Shown: positions 34,427 to 42,398 of the stretch, piece by piece
How the letters are laid out: the number at the start of each line of letters is the position of its first letter
Position numbering within the stretch: position 1 is the first letter of the stretch
Assembly (NCBI GenBank): GCA_024400305.1
Contig: JAKSMX010000011.1
Span: 1-64,000, forward strand
Direction of reading: 5' to 3'
DNA: 64,000 bases
Origin: Bacteroidales bacterium
GTDB taxonomy: Bacteria > Bacteroidota > Bacteroidia > Bacteroidales > F082
Notes under the pieces: generated by a model
The model's input: the letters and a program-made list of their open reading frames with translations, nothing else
Told to the model about the DNA's origin: nothing
Databases searched by the model: none
Position numbers and translations under genes: made by a program

Positions 34427-34443
34427 ATTTCATCCTTAAGGAA

Positions 34444-34968
34444 TCAATATGGCATCAAATGGTCGTTTGGTGCCATTTTTCTGTCCATTTCGTAAACTTC
34501 CATATTGGAAATTTCCTTTCCTTCAATCTGAAATCTGACCATTGTTATGACTTTGTGAAATCCGGAGTTGCCGGCCGCACCGGGGTTTATATGTAAAAGA
34601 CCCAGTTTCGTGTCGCGCATCACCTTTAATATATGGGAGTGACCGCTGATGAAAACATCAGGTTTCTCGTTGGTTAGCAGCAGTGTCATGCCGGTTTCGT
34701 AACGTCCTGGATAACCGCCGATATGGGTCATGACGACTTTCACATCTTCAACCTTAAAAATTTGGATTCTCGGAAACATCAGTCTCAATTCCTGACCGTC
34801 AACGTTACCGTAAACCGCACGTAATGTCTTGAAGGCCGAGAGCTTGTCGGCGACTTCGGTGCTACCGATGTCGCCGGCATGCCATATCTCGTCACAATCC
34901 TTGAAAAAATCGAGGATCTTCGGATTGAACCATCCGTGTGTGTCGGACAATAGTCCTATTTTCTTCAT
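34444..34968 (-). CDS. Calcineurin-like metallophosphoesterase (YfcE/MJ0936 type)
   Basis: 174 residues. All metal motifs are present in order: GLLSDTHGWF (7-16), WHAGDIG, AVYGNVDGQ, MTHIGGYPG, and ISGHSH. These bind two divalent metals. Family members hydrolyse phosphodiesters; the natural substrate here is unknown. It starts 5 bases after the stop of the DUF3078 gene and is likely co-transcribed with it. Confidence 0.9.
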   Translation of the reverse strand: MKKIGLLSDTHGWFNPKILDFFKDCDEIWHAGDIGSTEVADKLSAFKTLRAVYGNVDGQELRLMFPRIQIFKVEDVKVVMTHIGGYPGRYETGMTLLLTNEKPDVFISGHSHILKVMRDTKLGLLHINPGAAGNSGFHKVITMVRFQIEGKEISNMEVYEMDRKMAPNDHLMPY

Positions 34969-34973
34969 CTGAT

Positions 34974-35936
34974 TTAGTGGATTGTATATGAAAGTCCCAA
35001 GCTGAACACTTCCTTGAACTGAAGGATGTCGTCGGCGTGTTTGTTGTCGGTTTCATTCCACGGGAATGCGTCTTCGTCATAGACAAGCCTCGCGGAAATA
35101 TTGCAGTTGAGCCAGTTGTTTACCTTGAGTGTCAACAGGTTGTCCCAGTCGAAATCAAAAGGACACGAGTAATTTCTGTCGAGTTCGTTGATATAATCGA
35201 CGAAGATGTCCAACTTCGAGGTGAAAAACACGTTTTTGAACACTTCCGTATTGAACTTTGCCGTGACTTTCGCACCGAGTTCCCAATGTGTCTTGTCGCC
35301 GTGTTTTATAAGTTCACCTGTAACCTCATCGTATTCAGCGGCTTTGACACCGTAGCGGCCTTCATCGGCGAAGTCCTGATTGTTCACGATGGTCAGGCGT
35401 CCTGTGAGCGGTGCAATATTCATTGAAAATTTCACGCGTGCATCTGCTTTGGTCGGGGTCCAGTCAACACCAAGACCGAGTGTGATGTAACCTGGCGACA
35501 TGAACTCTGACACTTGGGCGGTGTCGACCGACTTATAGTCGTAACCGGAGGCGAACTGTGTCTGGAAAGTGAAGTTCGCTGAGGCGTAGAGCTTGTCTTT
35601 CACAACATTGTAACCGTACAGTGACCCGATGAACAAACGGTCGTCAGTCTTGATAGGTCTTTTCTTTACGTCAAAATAGTTATAACCGAGCTGGAAATCG
35701 AAGTCGTTTTCCCATTTGTGCTTGTCCTTGTTGTAGTCGAGGTTGTAAACGGCTGTTCCGAGCAAGTTGATGTTGTCCTGCCCGCCGGCTGCCCAGTTGT
35801 CAAAATGGCTTTGGGCAAAATTGAGTCCGAGCATTCCGCCGTGTGTCCACGGTGATTCATTTTTCTCCGCATCCTGTGCGAAAGCAATCTGCGCTGTCAT
35901 AAGAAGCGCAATCAAAGGTAAAAATACTTTTTTCAT
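34974..35936 (-). CDS. DUF3078-family outer-membrane protein
   Basis: 320 residues with a signal peptide (MKKVFLPLIALLMTAQIAFAQ). The mature protein is full of alternating aromatic strands (WTHGGMLGLNFAQSHFDNWAAGG, FDFQLGYNYFDVKK, TWTPTKADARVKFSMNIAPL), as expected of a beta-barrel, and ends in a beta-strand (LGLSYTIH). Function unknown. The metallophosphoesterase follows after 5 bases. Confidence 0.83.
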   Translation of the reverse strand: MKKVFLPLIALLMTAQIAFAQDAEKNESPWTHGGMLGLNFAQSHFDNWAAGGQDNINLLGTAVYNLDYNKDKHKWENDFDFQLGYNYFDVKKRPIKTDDRLFIGSLYGYNVVKDKLYASANFTFQTQFASGYDYKSVDTAQVSEFMSPGYITLGLGVDWTPTKADARVKFSMNIAPLTGRLTIVNNQDFADEGRYGVKAAEYDEVTGELIKHGDKTHWELGAKVTAKFNTEVFKNVFFTSKLDIFVDYINELDRNYSCPFDFDWDNLLTLKVNNWLNCNISARLVYDEDAFPWNETDNKHADDILQFKEVFSLGLSYTIH

Positions 35937-35991
35937 TTTTTTATATAATTTAAAAATTTTCTCTTAAACTTTTAGTTTTGTAATATTTTAA

Positions 35992-36028
35992 CACAAGTTA
36001 CACAAGATGTTTTCACAAGTTACACAAG
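35992..36028. repeat. Short direct repeat CACAAGTTACACAAG x2
   Basis: The 15-mer occurs at 35992-36006 and 36014-36028. It lies in the intergenic region upstream of the DUF3078 gene, just before a longer tandem tract. It could be a regulator site pair or simply a repeat. Confidence 0.7.
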
Positions 36029-36047
36029 TTTTTCATGTCGTCGAAAC

Positions 36048-36170
36048 CTTTCAACTTTATACTTTATAACTTTATAACTTTCAACTTTATAACTTTCAAC
36101 TTTATACTTTATAACTTTATAACTTTCAACTTTATAACTTTATAACTTTCAACTTTATAACTTTATACTT
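36048..36170. repeat. AT-rich tandem tract of TTTATAAC/TTTCAAC/TTTATAC units
   Basis: About 16 units of 7 or 8 bases in mixed order (TTTCAAC, TTTATAC, TTTATAAC) fill ~120 bp between the TonB-like gene stop and the DUF3078 region. The tract abuts the TonB-like stop codon. The mixed unit lengths suggest slippage-driven growth. No coding function is seen. Confidence 0.85.
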
Positions 36171-36963
36171 AATAGGCGTTTCCGTCGTAATAGTTCCTTT
36201 CACCGATCTTGAATGTGATTTCCTGTGATGTCCTTGTCCTTACGAGACTGTCATTTTTGACACCCGGAGTCCACATCAGATTTTGCAGGAGTCTGATTGC
36301 CTCGTTGTCGCAGCCTCCGCCTACGCTGTTTTCAATCACGATGTTCGACGCCCTGCCGTCAGTCTCAATGATGAAATTCATCTTTACGGTTCCTTGAATC
36401 TCGAATTGTTTCGCCTGTTCGGGATATTGAAGCTCGTTGCGCAGATAGCCTCCGATTGTGGCCTGTGGATTTGAAAAATAAAAACGCGGTGAAACGTGCA
36501 AATCATTCATCTCGTAAACCTTGTTGCTTTTTTGTGCTGGATAATTCTGTGCCGGCAACATGGTGCGCGGGTTTTTAGCTTCAGCTTTGGCATACGACTT
36601 AGGGGAAAAATCGACAGTGTAATCCATCTGATATTCAATTGGTTCAGAGTCTTTACTCGCCGGATTCCATTCAATCATCCTCACCAGACGGATGGCTTCT
36701 TCCGAGCATTCTTCATCAAAACTTCCAGTTACTTTGAAGTCTTTTCCGATTCCGTTTTTGTCAACGGTAAATGAAACAGCAACTTTTCCGCCGAGTTTCT
36801 GCTCAAGTGCTTTCTGCGGATATATCATGTGGCTTTTTAATATTTTGCCTGTCAAAGTCTTGCCTGATACAGGTTCCGGCGTTATTGTCTGCGATTTGAC
36901 ATTCATGCATAACAACATGGTTGTCAGTAAAATCATGAAAGTACGTGCTTTATATTTTCTCAT
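36169..36963 (-). CDS. Secreted TonB C-terminal domain protein (two domains)
   Basis: 264 residues from the ATG at 36963 (MRKYKARTFMILLTTMLLCMNVKSQ), a signal peptide; an upstream in-frame start would destroy it. Two TonB-C-like domains are visible: residues ~30-115 (YPQKALEQKLGGKVAVSFTVDKNG, EAIRLVRMIEWNPA) and ~165-255 (LQYPEQAKQFEIQGTVKMNFIIETDG, AIRLLQNLMWTPG). There is no proline-rich periplasm-spanning region, so a classical energy transducer role is uncertain. A -7 element at 36990-36997 supports the start. Confidence 0.85.
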   Translation of the reverse strand: MRKYKARTFMILLTTMLLCMNVKSQTITPEPVSGKTLTGKILKSHMIYPQKALEQKLGGKVAVSFTVDKNGIGKDFKVTGSFDEECSEEAIRLVRMIEWNPASKDSEPIEYQMDYTVDFSPKSYAKAEAKNPRTMLPAQNYPAQKSNKVYEMNDLHVSPRFYFSNPQATIGGYLRNELQYPEQAKQFEIQGTVKMNFIIETDGRASNIVIENSVGGGCDNEAIRLLQNLMWTPGVKNDSLVRTRTSQEITFKIGERNYYDGNAY

Positions 36964-36989
36964 ATAGTTTTGTTTATTTTTAATTCTCG

Positions 36990-36997
36990 CAAATATA
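36990..36997 (-). promoter_or_regulatory. -7 element for the TonB-like gene
   Basis: Minus-strand TATATTTG, exact TANNTTTG, 27 bases before the ATG at 36963. Confidence 0.5.
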
Positions 36998-37033
36998 GTA
37001 CAAATTTTCAATGCGATGTTACAAAAAAAATAA

Positions 37034-37041
37034 TATTTTTG
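37034..37041 (+). promoter_or_regulatory. -7 element for rlmB
   Basis: Plus-strand TATTTTTG, 19 bases before the ATG at 37061. It forms a divergent promoter region with the TonB-like gene. Confidence 0.5.
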
Positions 37042-37060
37042 TGTTTTAATTTTTTGAACG

Positions 37061-37816
37061 ATGGAATACAGAAACAAAAAGGAAGATTCAAGCATGATTT
37101 TCGGAGTTCATCCGATTGAAGAAGTGATAAAGTCCGGCAAGGAATTTGAGAAGATTTTTGTGCAGAACGGCTTGCGGTCGCCGCAGATTTCGGCAATTTG
37201 CGGATATGCGAAGGAACATGGAGTTCCGGTTCAATTTGTGCCGATTGAGAAACTGAACCGGCTGACGCGGAAAAATCATCAAGGCATTGTGGCGTTTGTC
37301 TGTCCGATTTCCTACCAAAATATTGAAAACGTGATCCCCATGGTTTATGAAGAGGGGAGAACCCCGTTTGTCGTGATTCTTGACCGCGTCACCGATGTCC
37401 GTAATTTCGGAGCTATCGCCAGGACTTGTTATGCCGCAGGTGTCGATGCCATTGTGATACCTTCCCGCGGCTCGGCATTAATTAATGGTGACGCAATGAA
37501 GACATCCGCCGGAGCTCTCTCATTAATTAATGTATGCCGTGTCGAAAACGTCAAAGACACGATAGATTTCCTGAAGGCGAGCGGATTGAAGGTCATCGCG
37601 TTTTCTGAAAAAGGGAGACAGACCATCTGGCAGGCCGACCTTACCGGTCCGATTGCAATCATGATGGGGTCGGAGGAAGACGGCATCAGCGAGGCATATC
37701 TGAAACGCATTGATAACCATCTAGTTATACCGATGCCAGGCGACATCGATTCGCTGAATGTAAGCGTTGCTACAGGAATCGTTGCGTTTGAGGTGGTCCG
37801 CCAAAGAATCGGATGA
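37061..37816 (+). CDS. rlmB: 23S rRNA 2'-O-methyltransferase, TrmH/SpoU family (RlmB-like)
   Basis: 251 residues. N-terminal substrate-binding domain (MIFGVHPIEEVIKSGKEFEKIFVQNGL) and SPOUT knot domain with the three SpoU motifs: LDRVTDVRNFGAIARTC, IMMGSEEDGIS, and IPMPGDIDSLNVSVATGI. The match is to group 3 enzymes (RlmB, Gm2251 of 23S rRNA). An internal ATG at 37094 is a possible alternative start. The gene ends at a strong bidirectional terminator shared with rplS. Confidence 0.92.
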   Translation: MEYRNKKEDSSMIFGVHPIEEVIKSGKEFEKIFVQNGLRSPQISAICGYAKEHGVPVQFVPIEKLNRLTRKNHQGIVAFVCPISYQNIENVIPMVYEEGRTPFVVILDRVTDVRNFGAIARTCYAAGVDAIVIPSRGSALINGDAMKTSAGALSLINVCRVENVKDTIDFLKASGLKVIAFSEKGRQTIWQADLTGPIAIMMGSEEDGISEAYLKRIDNHLVIPMPGDIDSLNVSVATGIVAFEVVRQRIG

Positions 37817-37835
37817 TTCAATTTCAGTCAACAAT

Positions 37836-37863
37836 AAAAAAAGCGCCTTATGGCGCTTTTTTT
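37836..37863. terminator. Bidirectional intrinsic terminator between rlmB and rplS
   Basis: GCGCC-TTAT-GGCGC stem flanked by A7 on the left and T7 on the right, so it can end both convergent transcripts. Its right edge overlaps the rplS stop codon. Confidence 0.9.
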
Positions 37864-38224
37864 AATTTTCTTTCTTTTTGATAACTTCTTTGATTCTCGC
37901 TTTCTTGCCGCGGAGACCTCTGAGGTAGAAGATCCTGGCTCTGCGCACTGAACCGATCTTGTTGACTTCGATGCTCTCAATCATTGGGTCAGCGATAGGG
38001 AAAATTCTTTCAACACCGATGTTGTTAGAGATCTTCCTCACTGTGAATGTCGCAAGCTTGCCTTCACCTGAACGCTGGAGAACTACACCCTGGAATTTCT
38101 GCAAACGTTCCTTATTTCCTTCGATAATTTTGTAAGTCACTGTGATGGTGTCACCTGACTTGAACTGTGGAAAATCTTTTACTTCCACTTGATTTTCAAC
38201 AAATTGAATTAACGGACTCTTCAT
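37862..38224 (-). CDS. rplS: 50S ribosomal protein L19
   Basis: 120 residues, full length. Typical L19 features: FKSGDTITVTYKIIEGNKERLQKFQGVV, SNNIGVERIFPIADPMIESIEV, and RRARIFYLRGLRGKKARIKE. The protein sits at the 30S-50S interface. In many bacteria rplS and trmD share an operon; here trmD lies immediately upstream on the same strand with an 83-base gap that contains its own -7 element. Confidence 0.97.
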   Translation of the reverse strand: MKSPLIQFVENQVEVKDFPQFKSGDTITVTYKIIEGNKERLQKFQGVVLQRSGEGKLATFTVRKISNNIGVERIFPIADPMIESIEVNKIGSVRRARIFYLRGLRGKKARIKEVIKKKEN

Positions 38225-38271
38225 TGTATATATGTTTATTTGTTTAATTTCTTGACTTTTAAAAAAACGTG

Positions 38272-38279
38272 CAAATATA
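38272..38279 (-). promoter_or_regulatory. -7 element for rplS
   Basis: Minus-strand TATATTTG, exact TANNTTTG, 48 bases before the rplS ATG at 38224, giving a leader near 40 bases. Confidence 0.5.
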
Positions 38280-38307
38280 TGAAATTTTTAAACACGTACA
38301 ACATTTA

Positions 38308-38997
38308 TTAATTTTTTTTCAAAATTTCATACATTTCAGGTCTGCGGGCCTTCGTTCTTTCTAATGCCTGCTGGTATTTCCATTCATTTATCACCGAATC
38401 GTTGCCTGAAAGCAGAACTTCGGGAACCGCCCATCCTTTGTATTCACGTGGCCGTGTGTAAACCGGCGGTGAGACCATCCCGTCTTGAAATGAGTCGGAT
38501 AAGGCGGATGTCTCGTCGGAAAGCGCGCCGGGAATCAGGCGGACGAGGCTGTCGGTAAGCACTGCGGCCGCAAGCTCGCCACCGGACAGAACATAGTTCC
38601 CGATGGAAATCTCCATCGTCACGAGATGTTCGCGGATGCGTTCGTCGATGCCTTTGTAATGACCGCATAACATTATCAGATTCTGATTCATTGAAAGCTG
38701 ATTTACAACAGGTTGCGTGAGAAGTATTCCATCAGGACTCATATAAATCACCTCATCGTAATTGCGTTCCGATTTGAGTTTAGTGATGCAGTTGTCAACA
38801 GGCTCAATCATCATCACCATGCCTGCTCCGGCTGAAAATGGATAGTCATCGACACGTCTGTGCTTGTCGGTGCTGTAATCGCGGAGGTTGTGAAGATGAA
38901 TGTCAACGAGGCCTTTGTTGATTGCTCTTTTCACGATGGATTCAGTCAACGGGCCGTTGAACATCTCAGGAAATATGGTGATAATGTCGATGCGCAT
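38308..38997 (-). CDS. trmD: tRNA (guanine-37-N1)-methyltransferase TrmD
   Basis: 229 residues. Standard TrmD opening ([26 protein letters not shown]), [18 protein letters not shown], the knot region [40 protein letters not shown], and [24 protein letters not shown]. It makes m1G37 in tRNAs, preventing frameshifts. It is upstream of rplS and divergent from the S8 protease gene across a palindromic promoter region. Confidence 0.97.
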   Translation of the reverse strand: MRIDIITIFPEMFNGPLTESIVKRAINKGLVDIHLHNLRDYSTDKHRRVDDYPFSAGAGMVMMIEPVDNCITKLKSERNYDEVIYMSPDGILLTQPVVNQLSMNQNLIMLCGHYKGIDERIREHLVTMEISIGNYVLSGGELAAAVLTDSLVRLIPGALSDETSALSDSFQDGMVSPPVYTRPREYKGWAVPEVLLSGNDSVINEWKYQQALERTKARRPEMYEILKKN

Positions 38998-39023
38998 GAT
39001 GCTTGATTATATTAAATTTTTCC

Positions 39024-39071
39024 GGCTGCAAAAATAGTGATTTTTTCCGAAAAATGTGTATTTTTGCAGCC
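39024..39071. promoter_or_regulatory. Palindromic divergent promoter region (trmD / S8 protease)
   Basis: A perfect 13 bp inverted repeat, GGCTGCAAAAATA (39024-39036) and TATTTTTGCAGCC (39059-39071), contains a TATTTTTG -7 element on each strand, reading outward. The 22-base spacer holds ATTTTT/AAAAAT as well. The two promoters are thus mirror images. A shared operator or coincident promoter symmetry are both possible. Confidence 0.6.
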
Positions 39072-39092
39072 ATATTAATAAATGTACCGAAA

Positions 39093-40739
39093 GTGAAGAA
39101 ATTTTTATCTTTGTTTGCGCTTCTGACCATGTTTTCAGGACTTTTCGCGCAGGTCGCACCAGGCAGATACTGGGTGCAGTTTTCCGACAAAAACAACTCA
39201 CCTTATTCTATTAATCGTCCTGGGGAGTTTCTCAGCCAGCGGGCTTTGGACCGCCGTGCGAAATTCAACATCGCCATTGATGAGCTTGACATCCCAGTCA
39301 ATCAGGCGTATATCGATGCCGTTGCAGGATGCGGAGCCGAAATTCTGAATCCGTCAAAATGGTTGAATGGCGTCACCGTCAGGGCGGTTGACCCTGCTGT
39401 CGTTGATGCCATCAAAGGGCTTGATTTCGTCGTGGAGGTGCGCGGCTGCTACGACAATTCCATAAAACAGGAATTAAAAGATAAGTTTTGTTTTGAAAAA
39501 ATTTCGAGGGATGAATTCGAGATTAATGCAGACTCCGGATATTACGGTCTGGCTTTCGAACAGATCAATCAGCTCAACGGCGTTGCCATTCACGATGCAG
39601 GATACACGGGCGAAGGCGTTTTGATAGGTATATGTGACGGCGGCTTTGCCGGAGCCGACAACATCTCGCTGTTCGCCGCGGCCCGCGAGGAAGGCCGTCT
39701 CCTCGGCACCCGCGACTTCGTCCACGGCGGCACCGACGTTTTCAATGAAAGTGCGCACGGCACGGCGGTCTGGGGACTGATGGGCGGAAAGATTGGGAAC
39801 ACATACGTCGGCACGGCTCCGGATGCGATGTTCTTCCTGTGCCGCACAGAGGACGTGGGGACAGAAAACGTAATCGAGGAATACAACTGGGTCTCCGGCG
39901 TGGAACTTTTAGACAGTCTAGGCGCTGACATCATGAATTCGTCGTTAGGTTATGTAACTTTTGACAACCCGCTGATGAATCACACCTATAATGAAATGGA
40001 CGGACAGACGGCAGTGATCACCCGCGGAGCCGAAATAGCATGTTCCCGCGGACTTCTCGTCGTCAATTCAGCCGGCAATGAAGGCGGGGAAAACAACGAG
40101 TGGCGTTGGATTGGCGCGCCGGCGGATGCCGAACACGTCTTTACAATCGGCGCGGTTGGCATTGACGGGATCAGAGCACCGTTCAGCTCCATCGGGCCGA
40201 CTTACGACAACAGGATAAAACCTGACGTGATGGGACACGGATATAACGTTTATATCGCAGGAAGCATGGACGGCTGGTTCGGAAGGAGCAGCGGCACTTC
40301 GTATTCTTCACCGGTCATCTGCGGCATGACGGCTTGCCTCTTGCAGGCAAAACCAGAAAAAAAACCTCAGGAAATTATGGACTGCCTGAGAAAATCAGGA
40401 AATTTTTCCGAAAATCCTGATGGATTCTATGGTTTCGGCATTCCCGACTACGTAAACGCACTGAATTTTTTGGACGTGAAAGAGGTTGAAAACGATGTCT
40501 CAAAATTCATAAATATCTATCCAAATCCGTCAAATGGCGTAATTTTTGTCGAATTTGGCGTGGAAGGCGAGAAAAACATTCAAGTGTTCAATCAACTTGG
40601 TCAGATGATTTATAATATTGATATTCAGAATGATAACTCTGAAATTGAGGGCTTTTTGACAAAACTTTCATCTGGAGTGTATGTTATAAAAATGGCCTCT
40701 GATGAAAAAAATATTTCAACAAAACTTATTAAAAATTAA
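39093..40739 (+). CDS. Secreted S8 (subtilisin-type) protease with type IX sorting domain
   Basis: 548 residues from a GTG at 39093, giving a signal peptide (KKFLSLFALLTMFSGLFAQ). The in-frame ATG at 39003 lies upstream of the -7 element and is rejected. The catalytic triad is Asp182 (GICDGGFAG), His222 (ESAHGTAVWG) and Ser403 (GTSYSSPVICG). The C-terminal ~80 residues (INIYPNPSNGVIFVEF...GVYVIKMASDEKNISTKLIKN) form a type IX secretion signal, so the enzyme is exported to the cell surface or medium. Its substrate is unknown. Confidence 0.92.
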   Translation: MKKFLSLFALLTMFSGLFAQVAPGRYWVQFSDKNNSPYSINRPGEFLSQRALDRRAKFNIAIDELDIPVNQAYIDAVAGCGAEILNPSKWLNGVTVRAVDPAVVDAIKGLDFVVEVRGCYDNSIKQELKDKFCFEKISRDEFEINADSGYYGLAFEQINQLNGVAIHDAGYTGEGVLIGICDGGFAGADNISLFAAAREEGRLLGTRDFVHGGTDVFNESAHGTAVWGLMGGKIGNTYVGTAPDAMFFLCRTEDVGTENVIEEYNWVSGVELLDSLGADIMNSSLGYVTFDNPLMNHTYNEMDGQTAVITRGAEIACSRGLLVVNSAGNEGGENNEWRWIGAPADAEHVFTIGAVGIDGIRAPFSSIGPTYDNRIKPDVMGHGYNVYIAGSMDGWFGRSSGTSYSSPVICGMTACLLQAKPEKKPQEIMDCLRKSGNFSENPDGFYGFGIPDYVNALNFLDVKEVENDVSKFINIYPNPSNGVIFVEFGVEGEKNIQVFNQLGQMIYNIDIQNDNSEIEGFLTKLSSGVYVIKMASDEKNISTKLIKN

Positions 40740-40788
40740 AGAGTTATAAAAAATTTGAAAATATTTTGAAAAAAAATGCTGCAAAGTG

Positions 40789-40818
40789 TTGCGCATATTG
40801 AAAATATGTGTACCTTTG
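40789..40818 (+). promoter_or_regulatory. Promoter of the tRNA-Leu pair
   Basis: TTG at 40789-40791, 19 bases, then TACCTTTG at 40811-40818, a good Bacteroidota promoter. Transcription would start near 40825, about 60 bases before the first tRNA. Confidence 0.65.
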
Positions 40819-40885
40819 CAGCGTCTTTTGAAAGGGAGTTAAACGCAGACGGTTCTTTGAAAAACTTCCTGACAAAGATGGTGAA

Positions 40886-40972
40886 GCCCAGGTGGTGAAA
40901 TTGGTAGACACGCTACTTTGAGGGGGTAGTGACGAATGCGTCATGCAAGTTCGACTCTTGTCCTGGGCACCA
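40886..40972 (+). tRNA. tRNA-Leu (anticodon GAG)
   Basis: 87 bases. Acceptor stem GCCCAGG/CCTGGGC, D-arm with AATTGGTAGACACGC, anticodon arm CTACT-TTGAGGG-GGTAG giving GAG, a class II variable arm (TGACGAATGCGTCA), T-arm CAAGTTCGACTCTTG, and an encoded CCA end. It reads CUU/CUC leucine codons. Confidence 0.95.
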
Positions 40973-40997
40973 AACGAAATCCAAGAATTTCGACATC

Positions 40998-41081
40998 GCC
41001 CATGTGGTGAAATTGGTAAACACGCTACATTCAGGGTGTAGTGAGCGGACGCTCTTGGAAGTTCGAGTCTTCTCATGGGCA
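40998..41081 (+). tRNA. tRNA-Leu (anticodon CAG)
   Basis: 84 bases to the discriminator A. Acceptor stem GCCCATG/CATGGGC, anticodon arm CTACA-TTCAGGG-TGTAG giving CAG, variable arm GAGCGGACGCTC, T-arm GAAGTTCGAGTCTTC. Unlike its neighbour, the CCA end is not encoded (the sequence reads ACAAAG). It reads CUG leucine codons and shares the transcript of the GAG tRNA. Confidence 0.95.
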
Positions 41082-41090
41082 CAAAGAAAT

Positions 41091-41116
41091 AAATCGACGA
41101 TTGTCGATTTTTTTTT
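41091..41116 (+). terminator. Terminator of the tRNA-Leu transcript
   Basis: AAATCGAC-GATT-GTCGATTT stem followed by a run of T, 10 bases after the second tRNA. The rest of the gap to about 41350 is AT-rich and shows no gene. Confidence 0.85.
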
Positions 41117-41350
41117 GTTCGTGGTTTTTGTATTGAATTTCCATGTCGGTTTCTGACGATATTTTCTTTCAAAACAAGATGAAATTTTAGTCGTTTTTTA
41201 CAAATTTTTTCTTTTTTTCGCATGAGGTTTTCTGTTTTTATGCGTGCAGTTTTTTTGAAAAGATGTTTGAGGGTGTAAACATATTTTCAGGAGACGGAAA
41301 AAGTTTCGTATATTTTTTTTATAAAATTAAATTTGAAAGGAATTATTCCG

Positions 41351-41358
41351 TATTTTTG
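41351..41358 (+). promoter_or_regulatory. -7 element at the head of the polysaccharide locus
   Basis: TATTTTTG, exact TANNTTTG, 38 bases before the ATG at 41396. A TTTG at 41332-41335 is too close (15 bases) to be an ideal -33 element. This supports the downstream ATG as the true start of the first locus gene. Confidence 0.5.
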
Positions 41359-41395
41359 CAGGGTTTCTAACTTAACGAATAATTGGATTAGGTTT

Positions 41396-42376
41396 ATGTT
41401 TAATTTTGCGTTGATAGGTGCGGCTGGATATATTGCACCAAGACATTTGAAAGCAATTGCAGACACAGGCAACAAGCTCGTGGCGGCGTACGACAAATTT
41501 GACAGTGTCGGCCGCCTTGACAGTTTTTTCCCGGATTGCGTTTTTTTCACTGAACATGAGCTGTTTGACAGATATTGCAGCAAGGTGAAAGGTACCGAAG
41601 GCAACATTGATTGGGTTTCGGTCTGCACGCCGAACTACACACACGATGCGTTTATCCGTTACGGTCTCCGTCTCGGAGCGAATGTGATATGTGAGAAACC
41701 TGTCGTTCTGAATCCGTGGAACATTGACGCACTTATGAAAGTCGAAGAAGAGACCGGGTGCAAGGCATATAACATTCTGCAGCTCAGGCTTCACGACAGC
41801 ATAGTTGCCCTTAAGAAAAAAGTCGAGGAGGGTCCGAAAGACAAAATATATAATATTGACCTTACGTATATCACGTCACGAGGAAATTGGTACTACTCTT
41901 CATGGAAGGGCGACAACCACAAGAGCGGCGGCGTGGCCACAAACATCGGCGTTCATTTCTACGACATGCTCCAGTGGATATTCGGACCTGTGCAGGAGAA
42001 TATCGTTCACGTGATGAGTTTCGACCGAGTTGCAGGTTATCTCGGCCTCAAGAACGCCAGAGTGCGTTACTTTTTGAGTATCAATGCCGAATGCCTTCCG
42101 GAAAACGCAGTCAATGGCGAGAAGAAAACCTACAGGACCTTGAACATCGACGGCGATGAGTTTGAGTTCAGCGAAGGCTTCACCGAACTTCACACAAAGA
42201 GCTATCAGAACATCCTGGCCGGGAACGGATTCCGCATCTCGGAAGCGAGACCATGCATACAAATTGTCCACGACATCAGAAACGCCAAGCCTGTCGGATT
42301 GGTCGGCGACTACCACCCGCTGGCGAAAATGCCTTTGGCAAAGCATCCGTTCGGATGGGATGACGTCAAATATTAA
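41396..42376 (+). CDS. Gfo/Idh/MocA oxidoreductase, WlbA/WbpB-like
   Basis: 326 residues from the ATG at 41396 (MFNFALIGAAGYIAPRHLKAIADTG). The Rossmann nucleotide-binding loop GAAGYIAPRHL, then SVCTPNYTHDAFIRYGLRLGANVICEKP with the EKP active-site motif, GNWYYSSWKGDNHKSGG and IGVHFYDMLQWIFGP all match WlbA/WbpB. Those enzymes oxidise C3 of UDP-GlcNAc uronic acid with NAD+, the first step to 2,3-diamino sugar acids. The partner aminotransferase could be the DegT-type gene at 62966, but this is not shown. First gene of the surface-polysaccharide locus. Confidence 0.87.
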   Translation: MFNFALIGAAGYIAPRHLKAIADTGNKLVAAYDKFDSVGRLDSFFPDCVFFTEHELFDRYCSKVKGTEGNIDWVSVCTPNYTHDAFIRYGLRLGANVICEKPVVLNPWNIDALMKVEEETGCKAYNILQLRLHDSIVALKKKVEEGPKDKIYNIDLTYITSRGNWYYSSWKGDNHKSGGVATNIGVHFYDMLQWIFGPVQENIVHVMSFDRVAGYLGLKNARVRYFLSINAECLPENAVNGEKKTYRTLNIDGDEFEFSEGFTELHTKSYQNILAGNGFRISEARPCIQIVHDIRNAKPVGLVGDYHPLAKMPLAKHPFGWDDVKY

Positions 42377-42398
42377 ATTTTAATGTTTTTGGAAAGAG

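Noticed and set aside
36048-36170. CRISPR-like array
   Set aside because: Units are only 7-8 bases with no unique spacers and no cas genes nearby.
39003-39092. Upstream ATG start for the S8 protease
   Set aside because: It lies before the -7 element and would bury the signal peptide; the GTG at 39093 fits both.
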